Source: Ewingella americana ATCC 33852 (lineage in GTDB: Bacteria > Pseudomonadota > Gammaproteobacteria > Enterobacterales > Enterobacteriaceae). Taken from it: DNA of 64,000 nt. This document shows positions 19,998 to 29,957 of this stretch, one piece after another. The notes under the pieces were generated by a model. The model was given only the letters and a program-made list of their open reading frames with translations. It did not search any database and was not told the DNA's origin. The stretch covers positions 59,817 to 123,816 of the forward strand of contig NZ_JMPJ01000069.1 in assembly GCF_000735345.1 (NCBI RefSeq), read 5' to 3'. Within the stretch, counting starts at the first letter, position 1, and each line of letters begins with the position of its first letter. Made by a program: the position numbers and the translations under genes.

Positions 19998-20699
19998 ATG
20001 TTGTCATTTAATCAGGTATCCGCCCATTACGGCAAAATTCAGGCGCTGCATGAAGTCAGCCTGCACATTAATAAAGGTGAGATTGTTACCCTTATCGGTG
20101 CCAACGGCGCGGGGAAAACCACGCTGCTGGGTAGCCTGTGCGGCGAGCCGCGAGCCAGCCACGGCTCCATTGTTTTTGAAGGTCAGGACATCACCCAGTG
20201 GCCGACCGCCAAAATCATGCGTGGCGATATCGCCATCGTGCCGGAAGGGCGTCGGGTGTTTTCGCGCATGACGGTGGAAGAAAATCTGGCGATGGGCGGC
20301 TTCTTCGCTACCCGCGAGCAGTATCAGCAGCGCCTCCAGCGCGTGTTCGAGCTGTTCCCGCGTTTGAAAGAGCGTCGCGCTCAGCGTTCCGGCACCATGT
20401 CCGGCGGTGAGCAGCAGATGCTGGCGATTGGTCGTGCGCTGATGAGCCAGCCGCGCCTGCTGCTGCTCGACGAACCTTCGCTCGGTTTAGCGCCGATCAT
20501 CATTCAGCAGATTTTCGACACCATCCAACAGCTGCGCGAGGAGGGAATGACTATCTTCCTGGTCGAGCAAAACGCCAATCAGGCCTTGAAGCTGGCGGAC
20601 CGTGGCTATGTGCTGGAAAACGGCCACGTGGTGCTGGAGGACAGTGGCGCAGCTCTGTTAGCCAACGAAGCGGTACGCTCTGCCTATCTCGGCGCCTAG
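19998..20699 (+). CDS. livF: Branched-chain amino acid ABC transporter ATP-binding protein LivF
   Basis: Second ATPase subunit, 233 residues, with Walker A GANGAGKTT, signature TMSGGEQQM and Walker B LLLDEPSLGLAP. The start MLSFNQVSAHYG matches E. coli LivF and has AAGGGG nine bases upstream. Last gene of the liv operon; an ERIC repeat and a terminator follow. Confidence 0.96.
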   Translation: MLSFNQVSAHYGKIQALHEVSLHINKGEIVTLIGANGAGKTTLLGSLCGEPRASHGSIVFEGQDITQWPTAKIMRGDIAIVPEGRRVFSRMTVEENLAMGGFFATREQYQQRLQRVFELFPRLKERRAQRSGTMSGGEQQMLAIGRALMSQPRLLLLDEPSLGLAPIIIQQIFDTIQQLREEGMTIFLVEQNANQALKLADRGYVLENGHVVLEDSGAALLANEAVRSAYLGA

Positions 20700-20702
20700 C
20701 TT

Positions 20703-20822
20703 ACCCTGCATCCTTCACGCTGCCTCTGCGTTGGCTGCCTTCATTCACCCCAGTCACTTACCTGTGTAAGCTCCTGGGGATTCATTCAGTTGCCGCCTGG
20801 ATGCAACGCAAATGATTTTGAG
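20703..20822. repeat. ERIC element downstream of livF
   Basis: The segment contains both conserved ERIC cores, CACCCCAGTCACTTAC and TGTAAGCTCCTGGGGATTCA, in the inverted arrangement used by ERIC-PCR primers, with GTTGGCTGCC and TTGCCGCCTGGATGCA in the flanks. About 120 bp, transcribed with the liv mRNA and able to fold into a long hairpin. Two relatives lie at 56.1-56.35 kb. Confidence 0.85.
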
Positions 20823-20846
20823 TAAGTAGTAGAAGGCTTAAATCTT

Positions 20847-20871
20847 AAGGACATCTTCGGATGTCCTTTTT
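20847..20871 (+). terminator. Intrinsic terminator of the liv operon
   Basis: AAGGACATC, a TTCG tetraloop and GATGTCCTT are followed by T's. It lies about 150 bases after livF, beyond the ERIC repeat. Confidence 0.92.
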
Positions 20872-20901
20872 ACTTTTATTTTTTTCCCTTCCGTAATGCT
20901 G

Positions 20902-20954
20902 CTGTCACCTGCCTGTAACCAAAGCATTATTTTTCTGTCATTTATGCATGTCAT
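20902..20954 (+). promoter_or_regulatory. Pho boxes upstream of ugpB
   Basis: CTGTCAC-N4-CTGTAAC at 20902-20919 fits the PhoB box (two CTGTCAT-like 7-mers spaced by four bases). A second, looser pair, CTGTCAT and ATGTCAT, lies at 20935-20954. PhoB control of ugp under phosphate starvation is established in E. coli. Confidence 0.72.
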
Positions 20955-21019
20955 GTTAGCTCCCGAATAAGAAGATCCTTACGACACCGTCACTACACAG
21001 CCCTCTTCAGGAGACAAGC

Positions 21020-22336
21020 ATGCTTAAGCACGCTGTTACAAAAACGACACTTTGCATTGCACTGGCATTCGCGTTCAGCACCCAGGCGATGGCGGTAACG
21101 GAAATACCTTTCTGGCATTCAATGGACGGCGAGTTGGGCAAAGAGGTTAACTCTCTGGCCGACCGTTTTAACCAGGCTCATCCAGACGTCAAAATCGTGC
21201 CAGTTTACAAAGGCAAGTATGACGAAAGTCTGGCAGCAGGCATCGCGGCTTACCGTAGCGGCAAAGCCCCTGCGATTCTGCAAGTTTATGAAGTAGGTAC
21301 GGCGACCATGATGGCGAGTAAAGCTATCAAGCCGGTCTACGAAGTCTTTTCCGACGCGGGCATCAAAGAAGACGTTTCCCAGTTCGTTCCGACTGTCTCG
21401 GGTTATTACTCGGATTCTAAAGGGCGCCTGCTGTCACAGCCTTTCAACAGCTCCACGCCGGTGCTGTACTACAACAAAGACGCCTTTAAGAAGGCTGGCC
21501 TGAACCCTGACCAACCGCCAAAAACGTGGCAGGACATGGCGGCTTACACCGAGAAGCTGCGTCAGTCAGGCGTGAAGTGTGGTTACGCCAGCGGCTGGCA
21601 GGGTTGGATTCAGATTGAGAACTTCAGCGCATGGCATGCTCTGCCAATCGCCACCAAAAACAACGGTTTCGATGGCACTGACGCGGTTCTGGAATTCAAC
21701 AAACCGTTGCAGGTCAAGCACATCCAGATGCTGGAAGACATGAACAAGAAAGGTGATTTCACCTACTTGGGTCGTAAAGACGAGTCCACCGCCAAGTTCT
21801 ACAACGGTGACTGCGCGATGACCACCGCGTCTTCAGGTTCACTGGCTGACATCCGTCAGTACGCTAAATTCAACTACGGCGTGGGCATGATGCCTTACGA
21901 CGCAGACGTGAAAGAAGCGCCACAGAACGCCATCATCGGCGGTGCAAGCCTGTGGGTGATGAACGGTAAAGATAAAGAAACCTACAAAGGTGTTGCGGAG
22001 TTCCTGCAATTCCTGACGACTCCGGCTATCGCCGCTGAATGGCACCAGAAAACCGGTTACCTGCCAGTGACGACCGCGGCTTATGAGCTGACGAAGCAAC
22101 AAGGCTTCTACGAGAAGAACCCAGGTTCTGACGTAGCGACTCGCCAGATGCTGAACAAGCCACCATTACCGTTCACTAAAGGTCTGCGTCTGGGCAACAT
22201 GCCACAGATTCGTACCATCGTAGACGAAGAGTTGGAAAGCGTGTGGAGCGGCAAGAAGACGGCTCAGCAGGCTCTGGATTCAGCTGTAGAGCGCGGTAAT
22301 CTGTTATTGCGTCGCTTTGAGGCTTCCACTAAGTAA
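21020..22336 (+). CDS. ugpB: sn-Glycerol-3-phosphate-binding periplasmic protein UgpB
   Basis: Substrate-binding protein of the Ugp ABC importer for sn-glycerol-3-phosphate and glycerophosphodiesters. The 438-residue protein has a signal peptide cleaved near AMA|VTEIP (residue 25) and the mature start [11 protein letters not shown] shared with E. coli UgpB. Family 1 solute-binding features such as [11 protein letters not shown] and [11 protein letters not shown] are present. First gene of ugpBAECQ and preceded by Pho boxes. Confidence 0.96.
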   Translation: MLKHAVTKTTLCIALAFAFSTQAMAVTEIPFWHSMDGELGKEVNSLADRFNQAHPDVKIVPVYKGKYDESLAAGIAAYRSGKAPAILQVYEVGTATMMASKAIKPVYEVFSDAGIKEDVSQFVPTVSGYYSDSKGRLLSQPFNSSTPVLYYNKDAFKKAGLNPDQPPKTWQDMAAYTEKLRQSGVKCGYASGWQGWIQIENFSAWHALPIATKNNGFDGTDAVLEFNKPLQVKHIQMLEDMNKKGDFTYLGRKDESTAKFYNGDCAMTTASSGSLADIRQYAKFNYGVGMMPYDADVKEAPQNAIIGGASLWVMNGKDKETYKGVAEFLQFLTTPAIAAEWHQKTGYLPVTTAAYELTKQQGFYEKNPGSDVATRQMLNKPPLPFTKGLRLGNMPQIRTIVDEELESVWSGKKTAQQALDSAVERGNLLLRRFEASTK

Positions 22337-22342
22337 CTATCG

Positions 22343-22455
22343 GCTACTGCGCTTCGCCAGTCTGGGATTGGGCAGTGCTCGAAATCCTCATGGACTCAAT
22401 GTCCACTGCGGTTTCTGCGCGCTGTCCGCACCCAGTCTGGCTTTGCTCGCTACGC
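22343..22455. repeat. Long imperfect palindrome between ugpB and ugpA
   Basis: Two arms of about 45-50 bases (left CGCCAGTCTGGG and following; right CCCAGTCTGG and preceding) can pair imperfectly around a GGAC...GTCC centre near 22399. It fills most of the 183-bp gap inside the operon. It resembles dispersed intergenic palindromes of enterobacteria that carry a similar GGTTTCTGCGCGCTGTCC stretch; the family name is unknown to me. Confidence 0.55.
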
Positions 22456-22519
22456 CTCGTACCGAGTTGCCTTTCTTCGATTCTATCTCTTGTCTTTTCG
22501 CTTTAACGAGTAACCCACT

Positions 22520-23407
22520 ATGAGTTCACATCGCCCCGGTTTTGGTTGTAGCTGGCTGCCTTACGCGCTGGTGTTGCCGCAACTGCTGATCACTGTGATT
22601 TTCTTTTTATGGCCTGCCGGTCAAGCCTTGTGGTATTCGGTGCAAACGCTGGATCCTTTCGGTTTATCGAGTGAGTTTGTCGGGCTGAGCAACTTCAAAC
22701 AGTTGTTTCAGGACTCCTACTACCTCGACTCTTTCTACACCACGCTGAAATTCAGTTTCCTCGTGGCGTTTATCGGACTCGCTGTTTCGCTGTTTTTTGC
22801 CGCGCTGGTGGACCACGTGGTGCGCGCCAGCCGTATTTACCAGACGCTAATGATCCTGCCGTACGCCGTCGCGCCCGCCGTGGCAGCCGTGCTCTGGATG
22901 TTCCTGTTTAGCCCCGGCCTCGGCCTTATCACCCACTTCCTTGGGTCAATCGGCTATGACTGGAACCACGCACAGAACAGCGGACAGGCGATGTTCTTGG
23001 TGGTGTTGGCCTCGGTCTGGAAACAGGTCAGCTACAACTTCCTGTTCTTCCTCGCCGCGCTGCAATCTATTCCTAAATCTCTGGTTGAAGCCGCCGCCAT
23101 TGACGGCGCGGGCCCGGTGCGCCGCTTCTTCAATCTGGTGCTGCCGCTGATTTCGCCGGTGAGCTTCTTCCTGCTGGTGGTTAACTTGGTTTACGCCTTC
23201 TTCGACACCTTCCCGGTGATTGATGCGGCGACCGCGGGTGGCCCGGTTCAGGCGACCACCACCTTGATTTATAAGGTTTACCGCGAAGGTTTCTCCGGTC
23301 TAGATCTCTCCAGTTCCGCCGCGCAGTCAGTGGTGTTGATGGTGCTGGTATGCGGCCTGACGTTTATTCAGTTCCGCTTTGTCGAGCGTAAGGTGCGTTA
23401 CCAATGA
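22520..23407 (+). CDS. ugpA: Glycerol-3-phosphate ABC transporter permease UgpA
   Basis: Inner-membrane permease of 295 residues with six membrane segments and the EAA loop [17 protein letters not shown] that docks onto UgpC. It forms the channel together with UgpE and overlaps it by 4 bp. The long palindromic spacer after ugpB suggests that ugpB is expressed at higher level than the permeases. Confidence 0.96.
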   Translation: MSSHRPGFGCSWLPYALVLPQLLITVIFFLWPAGQALWYSVQTLDPFGLSSEFVGLSNFKQLFQDSYYLDSFYTTLKFSFLVAFIGLAVSLFFAALVDHVVRASRIYQTLMILPYAVAPAVAAVLWMFLFSPGLGLITHFLGSIGYDWNHAQNSGQAMFLVVLASVWKQVSYNFLFFLAALQSIPKSLVEAAAIDGAGPVRRFFNLVLPLISPVSFFLLVVNLVYAFFDTFPVIDAATAGGPVQATTTLIYKVYREGFSGLDLSSSAAQSVVLMVLVCGLTFIQFRFVERKVRYQ

Positions 23408-24249
23408 TTGAGAACCGTAGAGGGCTGGATATCTTCAGCCACACCATGCTTATCCTCGGCGTGCTGGTGATCCTGTTCCCGCTGTACGTGGCTTTTGTCG
23501 CGGCAACGCTGGATAACAAACAGATTTTTGAAGTGCCGATGTCGCTTATTCCGGGTTCACACCTGTGGGACAACATCCGCACTATCTGGACGCAGGGCGT
23601 GGGCGACGGCAGCCCGGCCTTTGGTCGCATGCTGGTGAACAGCTTTATCATGGCGATGGTCATCACCATCGGCAAAATTTCGGTGTCGATGCTGTCGGCT
23701 TACGCCATCGTCTACTTCCGTTTCCCGCTGCGTAACCTGTTCTTCTGGCTGATTTTCTTGACGCTAATGCTGCCAGTTGAAGTGCGTATCTTCCCAACCA
23801 TTCAGGTGATTTCTAACCTGAACATGATGGACAGCTACACCGGCCTGACGCTGCCGCTGATGGCCTCGGCCACCGCCACCTTCCTGTTCCGCCAGTTCTT
23901 TATGACCTTGCCGGACGAACTGCTGGAAGCCGCGCGTATCGACGGCGCAAGCGCCATGCGCTTCTTCTGGGACATCGTCCTGCCGTTATCGAAAACCAAT
24001 CTGGCGGCGCTGTTTGTTATCACCTTTATCTACGGCTGGAACCAGTATCTGTGGCCGATCCTCATCACCAGCGACGCCTCGATGGGCACGGCGGTGGCGG
24101 GGATTAAAAGCATGATCTCTTCCGGCGACGGTTCCACCCAGTGGAATCAGGTAATGGCAGCGATGATTTTGACTTTATTGCCCCCGCTTGCGGTGGTGCT
24201 CCTGATGCAGCGCTGGTTTGTGCGCGGTCTGGTAGACAGTGAGAAGTAA
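23404..24249 (+). CDS. ugpE: Glycerol-3-phosphate ABC transporter permease UgpE
   Basis: Partner permease of UgpA, 281 residues, six membrane segments, EAA loop [21 protein letters not shown]. It starts within the ugpA stop (ATGA overlap) and ends six bases before ugpC. Confidence 0.96.
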   Translation: MIENRRGLDIFSHTMLILGVLVILFPLYVAFVAATLDNKQIFEVPMSLIPGSHLWDNIRTIWTQGVGDGSPAFGRMLVNSFIMAMVITIGKISVSMLSAYAIVYFRFPLRNLFFWLIFLTLMLPVEVRIFPTIQVISNLNMMDSYTGLTLPLMASATATFLFRQFFMTLPDELLEAARIDGASAMRFFWDIVLPLSKTNLAALFVITFIYGWNQYLWPILITSDASMGTAVAGIKSMISSGDGSTQWNQVMAAMILTLLPPLAVVLLMQRWFVRGLVDSEK

Positions 24250-24255
24250 TACGAC

Positions 24256-25329
24256 ATGGCAAATTTAAAACTACAGGCAGTCACCAAGTCCTACGACGGT
24301 AAAAATCAGATTATTAAAAGCATCGACCTGAACGTCGCCGATGGCGAATTCATCGTGATGGTCGGTCCGTCGGGCTGCGGGAAATCCACTCTGCTGCGCA
24401 TGGTCGCGGGTTTAGAGCGCACCACCAGCGGCGATATTTACATTAATGATCAGCGTGTTACTGAGCTGGAGCCAAAAGATCGCGGCATCGCGATGGTGTT
24501 CCAGAACTACGCGCTCTACCCACACATGAGCGTGTACGACAACATGGCCTATGGCCTGAAAATTCGTGGCTTCGGCAAGGCGCAGATTCAAGCGCGAGTT
24601 GAAGAAGCGGCGCGTATTCTGGAACTCGGCCCGCTGCTCAAACGCAAGCCGCGCGAGCTCTCCGGCGGTCAGCGTCAGCGCGTCGCCATGGGCCGCGCCA
24701 TCGTGCGTGAACCGGCGGTATTCCTGTTCGACGAACCGCTGTCGAACCTTGATGCCAAGCTGCGCGTGCAGATGCGTCTCGAGCTGCAACAGCTGCACCG
24801 CCGCCTGCGCACCACTAGCCTGTACGTGACTCACGATCAGGTTGAGGCGATGACGCTGGCCGAGCGGGTTATCGTGATGAACAAAGGCATTGCCGAGCAG
24901 ATTGGCACGCCTTCAGAGGTCTATCGCCGCCCGGCGACGCTGTTTGTTGCCAGCTTCATTGGCTCTCCGGCCATGAACCTGCTGCCGGGCACGCTAGCCA
25001 GCAATGGCAGTTCTCTGGTGATGGAAGGCGGTTTCGAGCTGCCACTCAGCCAGCCGCGCCCGGAGTGGGGCGGACGAGAGTTGACGGTAGGCATTCGACC
25101 GGAGCATATTCAGCTGACTGACGACCCGCAGGCCGGTATTCCAATGAACCTCAATACCTTGGAACTGCTGGGCGCGGACAATCTGGCGCACGGCAAATGG
25201 GCCGGCGCGGGCGTGGTTGTGCGCCTGAATCACGAAGTTTGCCCCGAGCCGGGCACGCAGTTACGTTTGGTTTTGCCGACGAACGCGCTACACTTTTTCG
25301 ATACCCACAGCGGTTCAAGAATGGAGTAA
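24256..25329 (+). CDS. ugpC: Glycerol-3-phosphate ABC transporter ATPase UgpC
   Basis: ATPase of the MalK type, 357 residues. Walker A is GPSGCGKST, the signature is LSGGQRQR, Walker B is [11 protein letters not shown], and a C-terminal OB-like regulatory domain follows (about 240-357, with [11 protein letters not shown]). In E. coli UgpC interacts with UgpQ; here ugpQ begins two bases after the ugpC stop. Confidence 0.95.
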   Translation: MANLKLQAVTKSYDGKNQIIKSIDLNVADGEFIVMVGPSGCGKSTLLRMVAGLERTTSGDIYINDQRVTELEPKDRGIAMVFQNYALYPHMSVYDNMAYGLKIRGFGKAQIQARVEEAARILELGPLLKRKPRELSGGQRQRVAMGRAIVREPAVFLFDEPLSNLDAKLRVQMRLELQQLHRRLRTTSLYVTHDQVEAMTLAERVIVMNKGIAEQIGTPSEVYRRPATLFVASFIGSPAMNLLPGTLASNGSSLVMEGGFELPLSQPRPEWGGRELTVGIRPEHIQLTDDPQAGIPMNLNTLELLGADNLAHGKWAGAGVVVRLNHEVCPEPGTQLRLVLPTNALHFFDTHSGSRME

Positions 25330-25331
25330 AC

Positions 25332-26072
25332 ATGACAGTTTGGCCTTATCCACGGATTGTGGCGCATCGGGGCGGCGGTTCTCTGGCCCCGGAAAACACC
25401 CTTGCCGCGATTGATGTCGGCGCGAAGTACGGCCACACCATGATTGAGTTCGACGCCAAGCTGGCGCAGGACGGTGAGATCTTCCTGTTGCACGACGACA
25501 CTCTGAACCGCACCAGCAATGGCTGGGGCGTGGCGGGCGAGCTGAGCTGGGAAAAGCTGCACCAGTTGGATGCGGGCGGCTGGTATAGCGCGGCGTTCAA
25601 AGGCGAAAAACTGCCCTTGTTGGCAGAAGTGGCCGAGCGCTGCGCGCGCCACAACATGATGGCGAACATTGAGATTAAGCCAACCACCGGCACGGATACC
25701 GAGACGGGCAGCAAAGTGGCGCTGGCGGCCAAAGAGTTATGGCGCGACCATCCCGCGCCGCCGCTGCTCTCCTCTTTCGAGTTTGACGCCTTGCTGGCGG
25801 CCAAGCAGGCTGTTCCCGAGCTGCCGCGCGGTTTGCTGCTCGACGAATGGCGTGATGACTGGAAAACGCTGACGGACCAACTGGAGTGCGTTTCCCTGCA
25901 TATCAACCATAAAGAGCTGACCGAAGCGCGTGTGAAAGCCTTGAAAGACGCCGGTTTGCACATTCTGGTCTACACCGTTAACTCGCCAGACCGCGCCCGC
26001 ACCCTGCTGGCATGGGGCGTTGACTGCATCTGTACCGACAAGATTGACATTATTGGTCCAGACTTCGCGTAA
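25332..26072 (+). CDS. ugpQ: Cytoplasmic glycerophosphodiester phosphodiesterase UgpQ
   Basis: Hydrolyses glycerophosphodiesters as they enter through Ugp. The 246 residues show the GDPD motifs [20 protein letters not shown] and [12 protein letters not shown]. There is no signal peptide, which separates it from GlpQ. The ATG at 25332 matches E. coli and follows GGAGTAAAC. Last gene of the ugp operon. Confidence 0.95.
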   Translation: MTVWPYPRIVAHRGGGSLAPENTLAAIDVGAKYGHTMIEFDAKLAQDGEIFLLHDDTLNRTSNGWGVAGELSWEKLHQLDAGGWYSAAFKGEKLPLLAEVAERCARHNMMANIEIKPTTGTDTETGSKVALAAKELWRDHPAPPLLSSFEFDALLAAKQAVPELPRGLLLDEWRDDWKTLTDQLECVSLHINHKELTEARVKALKDAGLHILVYTVNSPDRARTLLAWGVDCICTDKIDIIGPDFA

Positions 26073-26091
26073 GAATTAAGTCCGAAAACAG

Positions 26092-26123
26092 GGGGATATC
26101 TGCACTGCGGATATCCCCTTATT
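26092..26123. terminator. Terminator after ugpQ
   Basis: GGGGATATC and GATATCCCC form a 9-bp stem with a 9-base loop, followed by TTATT. The convergent gene at 26128 ends within a few bases, so the hairpin may serve both strands. Confidence 0.75.
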
Positions 26124-26127
26124 CATT

Positions 26128-26517
26128 TTATTGGCGGGCTTGAGACTGGGCTAGCGCGGCACGATAAGCGGTGATCGCATTCATGCAGGCGGGCACTCCG
26201 GCGTAGATTGCCATCTGAATCACGATCTCCAGCAGCTCCTCCTTAGTCACGCCAACATTCATCGCGCAGCGCATGTGCAGCTCCAGTTGAGGCTGGGCAT
26301 GGCCGAGCGTGATAAGCGACGCCACGGTCAGCATTTCACGCGTTTTCAAATCAATGCCCGGCCGCCCGACCACCGCGCCAAAGGCGTAGTCAGTGATCAG
26401 GCGCGGCAGGTCGGCGTCCAGCTCGCCCAAACGCGCACTCACCGCGTCTGCCAAACCCGGCTCCAGTTTTTCCATAATCGTACGGCCATACTCGGTGAGC
26501 TCGTTACCTGATTTCAT
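26128..26517 (-). CDS. Carboxymuconolactone decarboxylase-family protein
   Basis: Protein of 129 residues of the PcaC-type CMD family (AhpD-like helical fold). Family features include REMLTVASLITLGH, a conserved ELHMRCAMNVGVTKEELLE region and YAGVPACMNA near the C-terminus. No other protocatechuate genes are near, so a role in aromatic breakdown is not supported; many single CMD proteins act in redox or unknown reactions. AGGAG lies seven bases upstream of the start. It is divergent from a LysR regulator 172 bp away, which probably controls it. The pair interrupts the ugpQ-yhhA neighbourhood known from E. coli. Confidence 0.82.
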   Translation of the reverse strand: MKSGNELTEYGRTIMEKLEPGLADAVSARLGELDADLPRLITDYAFGAVVGRPGIDLKTREMLTVASLITLGHAQPQLELHMRCAMNVGVTKEELLEIVIQMAIYAGVPACMNAITAYRAALAQSQARQ

Positions 26518-26689
26518 GCTGCTTCTCCTGATAAGTGGGAAATGTTGGATTGGTTTTCACCTCCCACCATACGCAGCATGATTTTTTAGAGAATTGTTAG
26601 TTTTGTAATATCAATTAGGTATCACCAAAGTCGAGACAAGTGCTAATTTGGGGGCATTGATTTGCAGTGAATAACAGCGGGAGCCACAC

Positions 26690-27601
26690 GTGAATGATTT
26701 CAGCGTAAACCTGCCAACGATTAAGCAGTTACAGTGCTTTATCGCCGTGGCGCATGAATTGAATTTTCGCCGTGCCGCCGAGCAGATGAAGATGAGCCAG
26801 CCGCCGCTGACCCGGCAGATTCAGACCTTCGAAGCCCTTCTTGGTCAGCCGCTATTTATTCGCAATACCCATCAGGTGCAGCTAACCGAGGCCGGTAAGC
26901 AGCTGCAAAGACAGGCCAAGCCTTTGATTGAACAGCTTTCACGTTTGGTAAAAGAGCTTAAAGTCGAAAGTGAAAAGCTGAGAGTCGGCGTGACGCGCGC
27001 GCTGGATTTCACCCTCATCCCCTCGATTCATGCCCATCTGGCTACCCTGATGGATATCGACGAGGTGCTCTCATACCATCTCAATTCCCGCCAGCTGTTG
27101 AAAATGCTCGACAGCCAGAATCTGGACATTGTCTTTACGGGGGAAAAGTCCTCGGGGCATGACGATGAGTTCAACTTCTTCTGGCTGCACCGGGAGCCGC
27201 TGATGCTGGCTTTACCTGCTTCGCACCCTGCAGCACTTCAGGATCGCGTGTCGCTCAAAGATGTCGCCGACTTAGCCCTGTTTTGGTTTTCGCGCAGTGC
27301 AAATCCGAGTTTTTACGACAAATGCGAGCAGGTTTTTAACGCGCTGCCTTTTGCTTTGCAGTTCAAGCCGGAGTCCGAGGATTCGCTGCTCACGTTAGCC
27401 AACGTGGCGCGGGGAAATGGCATGGCGCTGATGCCGCAATCAATGTGTTTATCGACCAGAGAAGGCCTTTGTTATCGCAAGTTGGATGAGCAGACTTCAA
27501 GTCACTTGAATATTGATGTCTATTTAGCGACGCGCAAAAATGAGCGGCGGGAACATGTGCTGGAGGCGGTAAACGTATTCTTGCCAGAGAAAAAGGGATA
27601 A
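26690..27601 (+). CDS. LysR-family transcriptional regulator
   Basis: DNA-binding regulator of 303 residues. The N-terminal winged helix-turn-helix (about 10-70) contains FIAVAHELNFRRAAEQMKMSQ and PPLTRQIQTFE; the rest is a periplasmic-binding-protein-like effector domain. The start is GTG with GGGAG seven bases upstream. It is divergent from the CMD-family gene, the classical LysR layout, so that gene is the likely target. The effector cannot be inferred. Confidence 0.88.
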   Translation: MNDFSVNLPTIKQLQCFIAVAHELNFRRAAEQMKMSQPPLTRQIQTFEALLGQPLFIRNTHQVQLTEAGKQLQRQAKPLIEQLSRLVKELKVESEKLRVGVTRALDFTLIPSIHAHLATLMDIDEVLSYHLNSRQLLKMLDSQNLDIVFTGEKSSGHDDEFNFFWLHREPLMLALPASHPAALQDRVSLKDVADLALFWFSRSANPSFYDKCEQVFNALPFALQFKPESEDSLLTLANVARGNGMALMPQSMCLSTREGLCYRKLDEQTSSHLNIDVYLATRKNERREHVLEAVNVFLPEKKG

Positions 27602-27611
27602 TAAAAATAAC

Positions 27612-27634
27612 AAAAGGCGCGGAAGCCGCGCCTT
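27612..27634 (-). terminator. Terminator after the lipoprotein gene
   Basis: AAGGCGCGG/CCGCGCCTT, a 9-bp stem with a 3-base loop, is followed on the minus strand by TTTTGTTATTTTTATT. On the plus strand it lies 10 bases after the LysR gene and may serve it as well. Confidence 0.8.
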
Positions 27635-27646
27635 AATACTTTAGGA

Positions 27647-28324
27647 TCAATGCTTGAGTAGGCGTGGTAACTGGTTATCCAATTCCAACAGGCAAGAGTC
27701 CATATATTTTTCGGTGGTTTTCTTCACCAGCGCATAACCATTTGCCTGCCAGTCAGCAAGGGTGGCTGTTTCTGGTTTTGGTGTACAATCGGCAATAACA
27801 AACGCGGTAAATAAACCGGCATCTTCAGGCATTTTATAGAATTTCACCGAGTAGCGTAATTCATAGTTTGAGTTATCAGCCCCTAAGTCCTGATACACCA
27901 ACAGCCATTGAGAAGCACCAATTTCCAGATCCTTTTTATATTGGAAACCATTGCCATTCTTCTCCAACCAGGCTGCGATAATAGGCTTGGCTTTTGGCGT
28001 CAGATAAGCTTTGGTGGGTTCTGGCAAGGCATCAATAGTGTTGCCTTTCAGGCCCTCTTTACTGAAAGTACTGGCTGAGATCCCGCCAGACAGCACAGAG
28101 GCCAGCACGTTGATACCTACACCAACGCCGGTATGGGCTGGCGTAACTTCACGTAATTTAACATCCGCATATTGGTTATTGTTCATTTCTGCTGGGAAAA
28201 AGCCTGTATAAAGAGAAATACTGCTGCCGTTAGCGGCGGTAATTTTCTCTGATTTCGGTGCAGAAGCACAAGCTGTTAACAATAACGCACCGAAAGCAAT
28301 TCCTATTCCTTTAAACTTATCCAT
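27647..28324 (-). CDS. Unrecognised outer-membrane-type lipoprotein
   Basis: Protein of 225 residues with a lipoprotein signal peptide: hydrophobic stretch, lipobox LTAC with the lipidated cysteine at residue 19 and Ala at +2, which favours transfer to the outer membrane. A Gly-rich hydrophobic stretch (GVGVGINVLASVLSGGIS, about 66-83) may contact the membrane. The rest is polar with two cysteines late in the chain (SDTPK region and CLLELDNQLP). I do not recognise the family. It stands alone between the LysR gene and the YhhA-like gene, and its base composition is more A/T-rich than the flanks. Confidence 0.8.
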   Translation of the reverse strand: MDKFKGIGIAFGALLLTACASAPKSEKITAANGSSISLYTGFFPAEMNNNQYADVKLREVTPAHTGVGVGINVLASVLSGGISASTFSKEGLKGNTIDALPEPTKAYLTPKAKPIIAAWLEKNGNGFQYKKDLEIGASQWLLVYQDLGADNSNYELRYSVKFYKMPEDAGLFTAFVIADCTPKPETATLADWQANGYALVKKTTEKYMDSCLLELDNQLPRLLKH

Positions 28325-28522
28325 CTCAACGTTTTTCCTATACCCAATTATATTTTTTATTTCATCCCCTCATTAATCCCCTGCAGGCCGGGAATAATGA
28401 ACCGCAAGAAGTTAGTCAAGATAGACTGAGAGATCAATACATTAATTAATTAGAAAAGTATTTATATACAGGGCAAGGGAAACGCGTTCAGGATGGGGGA
28501 AATAGGGCGTCATATTAAATTG

Positions 28523-28545
28523 TCCCGCTGCGTTAAACAGCGGGA
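28523..28545 (-). terminator. Hairpin after the YhhA-like gene
   Basis: TCCCGCTG/CAGCGGGA form an 8-bp stem with a 7-base loop 12 bases after the stop codon. The following minus-strand sequence (CAATTTAAT) is only moderately T-rich, so termination may be weak. Confidence 0.4.
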
Positions 28546-28557
28546 TAAAAAACTGAC

Positions 28558-28857
28558 TTAATTCTGCTGCAACGGCTGGCCCGGACGATTTAGCTGCTGG
28601 GTCTGCAAGCGCTGCTGGTTGCTTTGAATTTGCGAGCGCAGTCTCAGCTGTTGCTGCTGCTGGTTATTGCGCAAGTCTTGCTGCAATTTCTGCTGCTGGA
28701 TTTGCGAATTGGTTTGTTGCTGCTGTTGCATCCGTTCTTGCGAAGGGTTGCTCAGCAATTGTTGGTTGCGGTCAGGCACCGTGACAGTATTTGCCGTGGC
28801 GGCCTGAACAGCGAAAAGCAGGGGAATAGCGGCTACAAGCCCATAACAACGTTTCAT
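28558..28857 (-). CDS. Gln-rich exported protein, YhhA/DUF2756-like
   Basis: Small protein of 99 residues with a signal peptide (cleavage near ATA|NTVT at about 22) and a low-complexity, Gln- and Asn-rich mature part (runs such as MQQQQQTNSQIQQQKLQQ) likely to be helical. E. coli has a similar Gln-rich protein, YhhA (DUF2756), just downstream of ugpQ; the location 2.5 kb after ugpQ supports orthology, although composition bias makes the match uncertain. Function unknown. Confidence 0.65.
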   Translation of the reverse strand: MKRCYGLVAAIPLLFAVQAATANTVTVPDRNQQLLSNPSQERMQQQQQTNSQIQQQKLQQDLRNNQQQQQLRLRSQIQSNQQRLQTQQLNRPGQPLQQN

Positions 28858-29057
28858 CAGGTGATCCTCCAGTCAGTCATAATTTAAGTCTACGCCATAT
28901 CACCGGGTTGTGTGCTCCCCCATGGCACGGAACGCTCAAAGCGTGTGTTAGGTCTCGTTAGGTCGATAAATGAACAGTAGTCAACCTACTTTCAGGTTTT
29001 CTACTTTGCAACATCCGTTACAATCAGCTTATCTTTTACTTTTTCAGGCTGAACTTC

Positions 29058-29957
29058 GTGCCGTTACTCGTTATTACCACCATTTTGTGGGCTTTTTCAT
29101 TCAGCCTGATCGGCGTTTATCTGGCAGGCCAGGTTGATAGCGTCTTCTCCGTGTTGGTCCGGCTGAGCCTCGCCGCGCTGGTCTTTTTGCCGTTTTTGCG
29201 CTGGAAAGGCTATCCAATCAAAACCTTGCTGATGTACATGGCGGTCGGCGCGATGCAGCTCGGCATCATGTATTTGATCAGCTTCGAAGCCTATTTATAC
29301 CTGTCGGTGCCGGAATTCCTGCTGTTCACGGTGATGACGCCGCTGTACGTGACGCTGATTTATGACCTGATCAGCGGCCGCAAAATCCGCAAAGGCTATG
29401 CCCTGTGCGCGCTGCTGGCGGTGGTCGGCGCGGCTATCATTCGCTACGACCATATCAGCGAACATTTCATTATTGGCCTGCTGCTGGTGCAGGCGGCCAA
29501 CATCTGCTTCGCCATTGGTCAAGTCGGCTATAAACGCCTGATGGAAACCCACCCGATGCCGCAGCACACGGCGTTTTCATGGTTCTACATTGGTGCGCTG
29601 ATTTGCGCCGTGGTGGCGTGGTTCCTGTGGGGAAATCCGCAAAAGCTGCCAACCACCGGCCTGCAATGGGGCATTCTGATCTGGCTAGGCGTGGGGGCTT
29701 CGGCGTTAGGTTATTTCATGTGGAACTACGGGGCGACGCAGGTTGACGCGGGAACCTTGGGGATTATGAACAACTTCCACGTCCCGGCCGGGCTGCTGGT
29801 TAACCTTGCGATTTGGCAACAGCAGCCGCACTGGCCGAGCTTTATTATTGGTGCGGCAGTGATAACGGCTTCACTGTGGGTGCACCGGCGTTGGGTTTTA
29901 GGGCATCACGGACAAACGGCAGATGGTCGCACGCGTGCTGCCGGGTCGAACGAATAA
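29058..29957 (+). CDS. yigM: EamA-family biotin transporter YigM
   Basis: Inner-membrane transporter of the drug/metabolite superfamily; E. coli YigM (BioP) takes up biotin. The 299 residues contain about ten membrane segments and match E. coli YigM closely ([38 protein letters not shown]). The start is GTG at 29058. The 3' end overlaps the convergent metR gene by 113 bp. In E. coli yigM follows yigL; here they are 28 kb apart. Confidence 0.92.
   Translation: MPLLVITTILWAFSFSLIGVYLAGQVDSVFSVLVRLSLAALVFLPFLRWKGYPIKTLLMYMAVGAMQLGIMYLISFEAYLYLSVPEFLLFTVMTPLYVTLIYDLISGRKIRKGYALCALLAVVGAAIIRYDHISEHFIIGLLLVQAANICFAIGQVGYKRLMETHPMPQHTAFSWFYIGALICAVVAWFLWGNPQKLPTTGLQWGILIWLGVGASALGYFMWNYGATQVDAGTLGIMNNFHVPAGLLVNLAIWQQQPHWPSFIIGAAVITASLWVHRRWVLGHHGQTADGRTRAAGSNE

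Noticed and set aside
29001-29057. GTTAGGTCTCGTTAGGTCG direct repeat near 28950 as a mobile-element end or operator
   Set aside because: Only two short units with no related copy nearby; likely chance.
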